Shown: positions 25,048 to 31,868 of the stretch, in pieces
Layout of the letters: the number at the start of each line of letters is the position of its first letter
Position numbering within the stretch: position 1 is the first letter of the stretch
Assembly: GCF_019249655.2 (NCBI RefSeq)
Contig: NZ_CP137557.1
Coordinates: forward strand, 3,071,001 to 3,135,000
Length of the DNA stretch: 64,000 nt
DNA from: Segatella copri
GTDB taxonomy: Bacteria; Bacteroidota; Bacteroidia; Bacteroidales; Bacteroidaceae
Reading direction: 5' to 3'
Made by a program: the position numbers and the translations under genes
Notes under the pieces: model-generated
Seen by the model: only the letters and a program-made list of their open reading frames with translations
Database searches by the model: none
Told to the model about the DNA's origin: nothing

Positions 25048-25070
25048 TACCATATAGGTATTATATGGTA
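25048..25070. repeat. Palindrome related to 19713-19735
   Basis: TACCATATA-ggtat-TATATGGTA, 9-bp arms. It lies 17 bp before the ATG of the small rightward gene and may be its operator. Confidence 0.5.
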
Positions 25071-25086
25071 CAAAAATAGAATAGAT

Positions 25087-25293
25087 ATGAGCAAAACCAT
25101 AAAAATCATTCACGTCCACTTCATAAGCGGTCATCATAATTACTATTTCGGAAGCGTGAGAGCCATCTATAAGATGTTCTCGCCAGAAGAGTTGGGTTGT
25201 AGCGAAATCTATCTTCGCCACCAGCTTACACAGACCGGTAATCACTTTTTAAACGACAGAGTGTTAATCATTCGCTCTACGCTGATTAGATAG
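25087..25293 (+). CDS. Conserved small mobile-element protein
   Basis: A 68-residue protein (KIIHVHFISGHHNYYFGSVR, then LGCSEIYLRHQL). The pattern 'NYYFGS..AIY......E.GC...YLR' ending in IIRSTLIR is one I know from small hypothetical proteins of Bacteroidetes phages and conjugative elements. Function unknown. ATG 25087 is chosen; an earlier ATG at 25033 lies before the palindrome. Confidence 0.65.
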   Translation: MSKTIKIIHVHFISGHHNYYFGSVRAIYKMFSPEELGCSEIYLRHQLTQTGNHFLNDRVLIIRSTLIR

Positions 25294-25300
25294 AAAAAAT

Positions 25301-25337
25301 GCTTCATTCTTTCATCCCGAAAATGGAAGAATGAAGC
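25301..25337 (+). terminator. Terminator of the small rightward gene
   Basis: GCTTCATTCTT pairs perfectly with AAGAATGAAGC, 11-bp stem, 8 bp after the stop codon. No strong T-run follows. Confidence 0.55.
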
Positions 25338-25378
25338 CGCCCGTTTGTAGTCTAAACCAAAATATCTTGACAACAAGA

Positions 25379-25405
25379 GAGCGTTACCCCATCAGATAAC
25401 GCCCT
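25379..25405 (-). terminator. Terminator of the leftward 25.4-26.7 kb operon
   Basis: GCGTTA (25381-25386) pairs with TAACGC (25397-25402), extended by GAG/CTC-type flanks. It lies just after the stop at 25411 on the minus strand and is followed by TCTCTTGTTG. Confidence 0.5.
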
Positions 25406-25410
25406 CAGTC

Positions 25411-25752
25411 TTAATCTTCAAGAGTCAAGTACACCGCAGTGTATACACTATCAATGGTAGCAGAAACTACGTCATCTTCTACTGCCATGGTCTGCCAATC
25501 CTCATCCACTTCGCCATTTTCTTTGCCCTTGTAAAACAGAACGCTATTTTCTACTTTTACGGCAACAACCTGCACTTCAGTAATTTCATTACTCCAATCG
25601 TGAACTCTGATGAGCCAAGCTGCCCCGATTTCTTCTTTTTTTTCCAAAAGGTTAACTTCCTCTTTACCATGTTTGTCCATCACCTCAATGATAGATTTAA
25701 CGATTTCCTTATGGAGATTAATTCTTTGTCCGATGTAATCAATATATTTCAT
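25411..25752 (-). CDS. Hypothetical protein
   Basis: A 113-residue acidic protein (EVDEDWQTMAVEDDVVSATI near the end), not recognised. Third gene of the leftward operon behind leader copy 3, separated from the YubB-like gene by a hairpin that may reduce its expression. Confidence 0.55.
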   Translation of the reverse strand: MKYIDYIGQRINLHKEIVKSIIEVMDKHGKEEVNLLEKKEEIGAAWLIRVHDWSNEITEVQVVAVKVENSVLFYKGKENGEVDEDWQTMAVEDDVVSATIDSVYTAVYLTLED

Positions 25753-25767
25753 TTTCTGATGTTTTTG

Positions 25768-25788
25768 TGGAGAGGCGGTTAACCTCTC
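25768..25788 (-). terminator. Hairpin after the YubB-like gene
   Basis: GGAGAGG-cggttaa-CCTCTCC, nearly identical to 22773-22793 after radC. It lies 10 bp after the stop codon at 25798 on the minus strand. Confidence 0.5.
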
Positions 25789-25797
25789 CGTTACCTT

Positions 25798-26367
25798 TTA
25801 TGCTACAATTTCGTATTCGTGAAGACTGATGTAATCGTCGTCTAGTTCGTGTTCCTCATTCCACTCTTTTATCTCTTCAACTGAAATGGAGTTACGATTC
25901 AATCTGCCTGCAATATACTGTAGTGCTTCGGCTTCAGTCTTAAAGTATTCAAATTCATCTTCGCCTTCAACGCAGGAGTCAACGGCAAAACGATATGAAA
26001 AGTACTTTCCTTCAACGTCATTTGTTGCATACACTTCACATCCCTCCTCTTCCACGATATAGTATACTTTCATATCTTCGTAGTGACCTTCAAGAAGATG
26101 TCTGAAATCCGTAGCTCCCCAAGCTTCACTGGCTTCAATGCATAAAACTCCATCTTCAAGTTCGCATTCCTGTATGAAACCTCTCAAATAGCTAGACCCC
26201 TTGTCTATACCGAGAGCCAAGATGATGTTTCCTTCCCACTCCTCTGATGCTCCTTCTTCCATTACAGGGCGTTCTTTGCTCAAAAACGCCTTGCAAAGGT
26301 CATTTAACTCCTGAAGGTCTTCTGAGTTACCTTCGATTCTATAACTTGTCTGTGCCCAATTAGCCAT
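25798..26367 (-). CDS. Acidic YubB-like (DUF1281-type) ferredoxin-fold protein
   Basis: A 189-residue, very acidic protein. MANWAQTSYRIEGNSEDL at the start and SEAWGATDFRHLLEGHYEDM with VYYIVEEEG near the middle follow the plan of YubB/DUF1281 proteins, plasmid proteins with a ferredoxin-like fold and a conserved 'W' segment. Such genes are typical of plasmid leading regions. The strong negative charge would fit a DNA-mimic anti-restriction role, but that is inference. ATG 26367 is chosen, 11 bp after the preceding gene. Confidence 0.55.
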   Translation of the reverse strand: MANWAQTSYRIEGNSEDLQELNDLCKAFLSKERPVMEEGASEEWEGNIILALGIDKGSSYLRGFIQECELEDGVLCIEASEAWGATDFRHLLEGHYEDMKVYYIVEEEGCEVYATNDVEGKYFSYRFAVDSCVEGEDEFEYFKTEAEALQYIAGRLNRNSISVEEIKEWNEEHELDDDYISLHEYEIVA

Positions 26368-26377
26368 ATCTGTAAAA

Positions 26378-26662
26378 CTAAAACATTGTATAATAAAGTT
26401 CCTTCTCTCTAAGGTGCTCGATAGCTTCGTTAGCCAACTGGCACGCCCATTCATCACGAGGGTCGTAACACCCCTGCTTGTAGTTCTCAGCCAATTGCTC
26501 CATGAAAGCCATTACAACCTTGAACTTTTCATTCACCAAGAAACGATGGTCATTAGCCCATTCTTTGCCGGTTTTGGCTGCGCTACCCATCTTGCCATTC
26601 ACAAAACGAGAAAACTCGTCTGCAAACTGCTTGTCATTTTCACTAATTGAATCGTTATACAT
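26378..26662 (-). CDS. Hypothetical protein, first gene behind leader copy 3
   Basis: A 94-residue protein with a conserved core (EWANDHRFLVNEKFKVVMAF, then YDPRDEWACQLANEA). An inverted partial copy lies at 22554-22704. Not recognised by family. Its ATG directly follows leader copy 3 (AGTTAGAGTATG). Confidence 0.6.
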   Translation of the reverse strand: MYNDSISENDKQFADEFSRFVNGKMGSAAKTGKEWANDHRFLVNEKFKVVMAFMEQLAENYKQGCYDPRDEWACQLANEAIEHLREKELYYTMF

Positions 26663-27040
26663 ACTCTAACTATTTTAAATGGTTCAACATAAATTATTCT
26701 GGATTTGAGGATTCATTGCCTTTTACGTTTTTTTGTTCCTTTCGATCCGATATTTTTTTTATTATTCCGTCATCTCGTCATCATATAGCCTTTTTACGTG
26801 CATTAAGAAATGGTGGTTCCAAGAGTCAGAACACCAAACAATTCGGTAGAAAGTTTTTTGGAAAACCCAAATGTGCAACATTTGTGGAAGGCATTCCGGA
26901 AAAGTTTTAGCCGAATAAGGCATCGCCTGGTGTTTGGTATCTGACAGAACCGCCATAACTTTGCACCGTAAAAAGCCAAATGATAGAGAGACGGCAACCC
27001 CAAGTATAAAAAATAGAGGTCGAAGTAAGGAACAAAAATA
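26663..27040 (-). promoter_or_regulatory. Leader copy 3: candidate single-stranded-DNA promoter
   Basis: Third copy. The inverted repeat spans 26735-27033. The right arm has TTTG (26933-26936), 19 nt, TAACTTTG (26956-26963). Relative to copy 1 the -7 has one changed base inside the free nn positions, so the consensus is kept. The downstream short reading frame seen in copies 1 and 2 (MIKKIS...) has lost its ATG here, so the DNA or RNA structure and not that peptide is what is conserved. Duplex -7 candidate on the minus strand at 27033-27040. Confidence 0.7.
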
Positions 27041-27213
27041 AAATATAGATATAAAGAAAGTAATACCCCCATGCTGCAAGCTTGCAATAAAGCAATAGAT
27101 AAATAACGCAATACCTATATAGATATATAAGGCTATAATAATATAAGCCTATAACACCATATAGATATGAACTATATGCCCCATGGAAGTGTCTTTTCCC
27201 GAAAGGCTATACC

Positions 27214-27283
27214 TTTTGCAATTGTTAATTTCAAAGGTATTTCGTATTTACGCCTAGAATTTGAAAAAAAAGCATTTTCTTTG
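27214..27283 (+). promoter_or_regulatory. Transfer-regulon promoter B, start of the tra operon
   Basis: Box TTTTGCAATTG...AAAGGTAT at 27214-27240; -7 element TTTCTTTG at 27276-27283 (TA replaced by TT). Box start to -7 start is 62 nt. The first tra gene starts 29 bp after the -7 element. Confidence 0.75.
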
Positions 27284-27312
27284 CAGCCAAAAACAAATAA
27301 AATAGTAAAAAC

Positions 27313-27792
27313 ATGGGTGCATTTGGAATTTATGTAGCGATATTAACTTTCATTTATATCGTATACTATGCCGCCATGATCGGCATGGATGTCGTTGGCA
27401 GCAACGGCAAGAAGAAAGCAGAAGTTGAAGAGTTTGCTGTTGGCAATGCTCCCAACGAAGACTTTGAAGAAGAGCCTACTATGGTGAGTGAAGACGACGA
27501 TACTCCTGCTGTAAAGACTGGTGAGACAGAAGTTCCTTCACAACCTTCAACTGGTGAGAACGCGCTAATGGCGACCTCAGGTAAGAGTGGAGAGCAGTTG
27601 GCAGCAGAGATTCTTGCAGCAGATGACAACGCTCTTTATAATCAGTCAATGGCTGTCAAGAAGAAAATGGTCAAGTTCTGTGCAGAGAGTGAGGATGAGA
27701 AAACTGCTCGTGAATATGAACGTTCTATCTTGGAGTCTATGGAACAAGCTGTAGAATTAGGCGGAAACAATATGGATGATTTAGACGTATGA
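27313..27792 (+). CDS. First tra-operon protein, one membrane helix and acidic tail
   Basis: A 159-residue protein. Residues about 4-28 form a membrane helix (GIYVAILTFIYIVYYAAMIG); the remainder is acidic and low in structure up to residue 90, then helical. It overlaps the next gene by 4 bp. Similar small anchored proteins start Bacteroidetes tra operons, but I cannot give it a Tra letter. Confidence 0.6.
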   Translation: MGAFGIYVAILTFIYIVYYAAMIGMDVVGSNGKKKAEVEEFAVGNAPNEDFEEEPTMVSEDDDTPAVKTGETEVPSQPSTGENALMATSGKSGEQLAAEILAADDNALYNQSMAVKKKMVKFCAESEDEKTAREYERSILESMEQAVELGGNNMDDLDV

Positions 27793-28151
27793 AAAAGATG
27801 ATAGATCCAAGATACCTGATGGTATTGTTACTTGTTGCCGTTTCTCTTTCTGCATCTGCTGATTGTGGTAGTACGGATTATAGTGGCAGTATGGGCAGAT
27901 TATATGATATGGTAGTATATGTGCTGAACATGTGTGTCTTCACCATGCGCCTGATGTATGCCGTAGCATCTGTTCTTGCCATCTACAGTGCCACCAGTAT
28001 CTATATCAAACTCCAAGCAGGAGAAGAAGGTTTCACGAAAAGTGTACTCGTCTTGGTGGGAAGTTGTTTATTCCTTATAGGAGCAACAATCGTAATGCCG
28101 GCTTTCTTCGGTTTCAGTTATGGCAATACGTCTACGTTAAAATTTTGGTAG
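27789..28151 (+). CDS. TraE-like DUF4134 membrane protein 1
   Basis: A 120-residue protein with a signal-like N-terminus (MVLLLVAVSLSASADC) and two further hydrophobic segments (about 48-66 and 84-104). The plan matches DUF4134/TraE of Bacteroides conjugative transposons, whose place and shape suggest a VirB2 pilin-like subunit. Two such genes follow each other here; this is the more divergent one. Confidence 0.6.
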   Translation: MKKMIDPRYLMVLLLVAVSLSASADCGSTDYSGSMGRLYDMVVYVLNMCVFTMRLMYAVASVLAIYSATSIYIKLQAGEEGFTKSVLVLVGSCLFLIGATIVMPAFFGFSYGNTSTLKFW

Positions 28152-28184
28152 AAAGTTTTTTTATAATTAATATAGTTTAAATTT

Positions 28185-28598
28185 ATGAACAGAATGATTT
28201 TTAGTACGTTGGCTTGTGCCACAAAAAGTTGTGCTTCGGCTTCTGCCAAGCAGATTAAGACATTGGTGAAGAACCCACGCTTCGGCATGGTGATGATGCT
28301 TCTTTTCGTATTTACAATTGGCGTGTTCGCCCAGGATGCAGCTGGAAACTTCTCGGCAGGTACGAAGGCGTTGACTACAGCAACCGAGGAAATAGCCAAG
28401 TATGTACCTATCGTTGTGAAGCTTTGCTATGCCATCGCAGGTGTTGTTGCCGTTGTAGGTGCGATCACAGTTTATATTGCGATGAACAACGAGGAGAACG
28501 ACATCAAGAAGAAGATTATGATGACCGTAGGTGCATGTATCTTCCTCATTGCAGCTGCTCAGGCATTGCCATTGTTCTTTGGTGTAACCAACGTTTAA
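28185..28598 (+). CDS. traE: TraE (DUF4134), VirB2-like
   Basis: A 137-residue protein. After a long leader (to AQDAAGNF, about residue 50) come two hydrophobic helices (VVKLCYAIAGVVAVVGAITV; MMTVGACIFLIAAAQALPLF) with the ending FFGV typical of TraE/DUF4134. It is probably cleaved and forms the pilus or channel core of the type IV secretion system. Neighbours TraF and TraG follow in the standard order. Confidence 0.75.
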   Translation: MNRMIFSTLACATKSCASASAKQIKTLVKNPRFGMVMMLLFVFTIGVFAQDAAGNFSAGTKALTTATEEIAKYVPIVVKLCYAIAGVVAVVGAITVYIAMNNEENDIKKKIMMTVGACIFLIAAAQALPLFFGVTNV

Positions 28599-28609
28599 GT
28601 TTTTGAGTT

Positions 28610-28918
28610 ATGGCAAGTGATAATCAAGGGCAATATCCTGATTATCCGGTTTTCAAGGGGCTTCAGAAGCCCCTTGAATTTCTGGGTTTGCAAGGAAGGT
28701 ATATCTATTGGGCAGCCGGCGCAGTTGGTGGTGGCATTCTAGGCTTTTTGATATTCTACATGTGGATTGGTTTCATTGTAGGACTTGTCTATCTCACCAT
28801 CGTAATAGGTTTTGGTGGAGCGATGATATTCATCAAGCAGCATAAGGGATTGCATTCCAAGAAACATAGTAAAGGCGTATATGTACTTGCCCACCTGCAA
28901 CAGTATAGAAGCAGATGA
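28610..28918 (+). CDS. traF: TraF (DUF4133), VirB3-like
   Basis: A 102-residue protein with two adjacent membrane helices (about 30-50 and 52-73). The start YPVFKGLQKPLEFLGLQGRY matches DUF4133/TraF, the VirB3-like inner-membrane partner of the VirB4 ATPase. The next gene is the TraG ATPase, as usual. Confidence 0.82.
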   Translation: MASDNQGQYPDYPVFKGLQKPLEFLGLQGRYIYWAAGAVGGGILGFLIFYMWIGFIVGLVYLTIVIGFGGAMIFIKQHKGLHSKKHSKGVYVLAHLQQYRSR

Positions 28919-28949
28919 GCAAGTTTTTTTATTTCTAAAAACTATCAGT

Positions 28950-31865
28950 ATGATTTCAATTTTTGTTATTGTCGTATTTATCTCCATCCTGGTGGGTATG
29001 GCTATTTCCGTGAGTGCGTTTGGTACTGGCGGTAAGCGAGCCAAGATGTTTGAAAATATCTATTTCAGTGTAGAGGATGTGGATGGAATTGGCGTGGTGT
29101 ATACAAAGAAGGGTGATTATTCTGCCATTCTCAAAATGGAGAATCCTGTAAGAAAATATTCAGCAGATATAGATAACTATTACGACTTCACCGCCCTGAT
29201 GGCATCTGTAATGCAATTGTTGGGAGACGGATATGCCATCCATAAGCAGGATATCTTTGTCCGTAAGAAATTTGATATGAACATGATATCTTCTGAGAAC
29301 AAAGATAGCAAGAAGCGTTTCCTTTCAGACGCATATTTCCGTTTCTTCAATGGTAGAACCTATACAGAGAGCACTACTTATCTCACTATTACACAGCGAG
29401 GCAAGAGTGGTGGTCTCAAAACCTACGACTCTAACAAATGGAGAGATTTTCTCGTGAAGATACGTAAAGTGGAAGACCGTTTGAAGAGTGGCGAGATAAG
29501 CTGCAAGTTCCTCACATCCAAGGAATGCCAGGAGTTTGCAGATCGTTTCTTTGCGGTTGATTTCACAAATGAGAAAGTAAGCATGTCCAATTTCAAGGTA
29601 GACAGTGAAGAAATCGGCATGGGCAATTTCCACGTGAAAGTGTACAGTCTCCTAGATATAGACAATGTAGGATTACCGAGCAATCTCCGTCCCTATAGTG
29701 AAACAACAGTCAACAATGCCGTTCTTCCAGAGGATTTGCTCTCAGAGATAGACCATATCCCTGGTGTAGATACCGTTATTTATAATCAGATTCTCTTCCT
29801 TCCTAACCAGAAGAGAGAGATGGCAAAGCTGGATAAGAAGAAAAACCGCCATGCTTCTATCCCGAATCCATCCAATCTGATAGCAGTAGAAGATATCAAG
29901 GCTGTTCAGAACGAAATTGCAAGAAATAGCAAAACCCTTGTATATGCACACTTTAATCTCGTCATAAAGATTGACGCAGACAAGGATTTTCAGAAGATTA
30001 CCAACAATTTGGAAAACATCTTCTCCAAATACAGCATCAATATCTCCAAGCGTGCCTATAACCAGTTGGAACTGTTCGTGGCAAGCTTTCCTGGCAACTG
30101 TTTCCGTCTCAACCAGGACTATGATCAGTTCCTTACGTTGTCAGAGGCAGCTCTGTGTCTGATGTATAAGGAGCATCAAGCCAAGGGAGACCAGTCTTCC
30201 CTGAAATGCTACTATACAGACCGCCAGGGTGTTCCGATGCCTATAGATACCACCGGTAAGGAAGGAAAGGTGAAGTATACCAACAACTCCAATTTCTTCG
30301 TATTGGGACCCTCCGGAAGCGGAAAGAGCTTCTTCATGAACACGGTGATGCGACAATATTATGAGCAGGACACAGATGTTGTGATTGTAGATACCGGTGA
30401 CAGCTATGAGGGAATCTGCAGCTACTTCGGGGGAACCTACATTTCCTACACCAAGGAAAAGCCTATCTCCATGAATCCGTTCAAGATAACCAAGATGGAG
30501 TATGAGCAGAACTTCGGAGAGAAGAAAAACTTCCTGAAGAACCTTATCTTCCAGATATATAAGGGAGCCAGCCAACCATCGATGCTGGAAGAGACCATCA
30601 TCAACCAGACCATCGTGGAGTATTATGAAGCCTACTTCCAACCTTTCGAAGGTTTTACGGACGAAGAGCGTGAAAAAATGAAAGATGCCATCCTGCTTCA
30701 GGATAAGGCCAACGGCAAGTATGAAGAGTATGAGCAGAAAATGGAAGAGCGTTATGGCGAGGAGTTTAACCTGGAACTTACTGAAAATAGGGAGCTTTCT
30801 GAAAAAGATAAGCGCAGGGTACCGAAGCTCAAAGCCATCATCGATGACAGCGCAGCTACCGAGGGCGAGAAGGAACAGGCAAAGAAAGCCCTTCAGCGAC
30901 TCACCCCGGAAGTTATTGAAAATAACTATCTTATGCGTATTGAAAGAAAACTGGAGAAGGTGGAGCGACAGAAGAAGAAGTTGAAGGTAACAGATCTGTC
31001 ATTCAACACCTACTATGAGTTTGTCCTAGAGCGTATTCCGCAGATTATGAAACAGCAGAACATCAGTTTCGATATCCATAATTTTGCAACGATTCTCAAA
31101 CCTTTCTATAAAGGTGGAGAGAAGGAATACATTCTTAACAACGATTTGGATGCTTCTCTCTTTGATGAGAAGTTCATCGTCTTCGAGATTGATAAGGTGA
31201 AGGATGACAAAGTCCTCTTCCCTATCATCGTGCTCATCATCATGGACGTGTTCACCCAAAAGATGCGTATCAAGAAGGGCAGAAAATGCCTGGTTATCGA
31301 GGAAGCCTGGAAAGCCATAGCCACACCGACGATGGCAGAATATATCAAGTATCTCTATAAGACCGCCCGTAAGCACTGGGCAATGGTGGGTGTTGTGACC
31401 CAGGAGATACAGGATATAACCTCCTCCCCTATCGTGAAGGAAGCCATCATCAACAATTCCGATGTGTTCATGCTTCTCGACCAGAGTAAGTTTAAGGATA
31501 AGTTTGATGAGATCAAGGCAACCCTTGCACTCACCGATAATGACTGCAAGAAGATTTTCACCATCAACCGTCTTGACAACAAGGACGGACGAACCTATTT
31601 CAAGGAAGTCTTTCTGAAAAGGGGTCAGTCTGGTGAAGTATTGGGTGTAGAGGAACCGCCAGAGTGTTATATGGCGTATACTACTGAGAAAGCAGAAAAG
31701 GAAGCCTTGAAGCTCTATCTCAAACTTATGCAGACAGACTACCAGCATGCCATTGAGCAGTTTGTAAGCGACTGGCACAACAGCGGTATCGGCAAATGTC
31801 TGGAGTTCTCTCAGAAAGTATTGAAAGAGAAGAAAGTCTTTTTTTACAAGAAAAAAAATGGATAA
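28950..31865 (+). CDS. traG: TraG, VirB4-family secretion ATPase
   Basis: A 971-residue protein. An N-terminal membrane helix (ISIFVIVVFISILVGMAISV) is followed by the TraG N-terminal domain, then the ATPase. Walker A GPSGSGKSFF is near residue 455 and Walker B CLVIEEAWKA near residue 783. It powers assembly and substrate transfer by the type IV secretion system. ATG 28950 is chosen because it starts the membrane helix; the frame extends back to 28881 inside traF. Length slightly exceeds the usual ~830, with an extra charged helical stretch at about 570-680 (KDAILLQDKANGKYEEYEQK). Confidence 0.9.
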   Translation: MISIFVIVVFISILVGMAISVSAFGTGGKRAKMFENIYFSVEDVDGIGVVYTKKGDYSAILKMENPVRKYSADIDNYYDFTALMASVMQLLGDGYAIHKQDIFVRKKFDMNMISSENKDSKKRFLSDAYFRFFNGRTYTESTTYLTITQRGKSGGLKTYDSNKWRDFLVKIRKVEDRLKSGEISCKFLTSKECQEFADRFFAVDFTNEKVSMSNFKVDSEEIGMGNFHVKVYSLLDIDNVGLPSNLRPYSETTVNNAVLPEDLLSEIDHIPGVDTVIYNQILFLPNQKREMAKLDKKKNRHASIPNPSNLIAVEDIKAVQNEIARNSKTLVYAHFNLVIKIDADKDFQKITNNLENIFSKYSINISKRAYNQLELFVASFPGNCFRLNQDYDQFLTLSEAALCLMYKEHQAKGDQSSLKCYYTDRQGVPMPIDTTGKEGKVKYTNNSNFFVLGPSGSGKSFFMNTVMRQYYEQDTDVVIVDTGDSYEGICSYFGGTYISYTKEKPISMNPFKITKMEYEQNFGEKKNFLKNLIFQIYKGASQPSMLEETIINQTIVEYYEAYFQPFEGFTDEEREKMKDAILLQDKANGKYEEYEQKMEERYGEEFNLELTENRELSEKDKRRVPKLKAIIDDSAATEGEKEQAKKALQRLTPEVIENNYLMRIERKLEKVERQKKKLKVTDLSFNTYYEFVLERIPQIMKQQNISFDIHNFATILKPFYKGGEKEYILNNDLDASLFDEKFIVFEIDKVKDDKVLFPIIVLIIMDVFTQKMRIKKGRKCLVIEEAWKAIATPTMAEYIKYLYKTARKHWAMVGVVTQEIQDITSSPIVKEAIINNSDVFMLLDQSKFKDKFDEIKATLALTDNDCKKIFTINRLDNKDGRTYFKEVFLKRGQSGEVLGVEEPPECYMAYTTEKAEKEALKLYLKLMQTDYQHAIEQFVSDWHNSGIGKCLEFSQKVLKEKKVFFYKKKNG

Positions 31866-31868
31866 GCA

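Noticed and set aside
18895..27000. Long minus-strand frames through the three leaders (for example those ending in MHVKRLYDDEMTE) as genes
   Set aside because: They differ in length and start among copies although the DNA is nearly identical; the conserved feature is the inverted repeat with its promoter.
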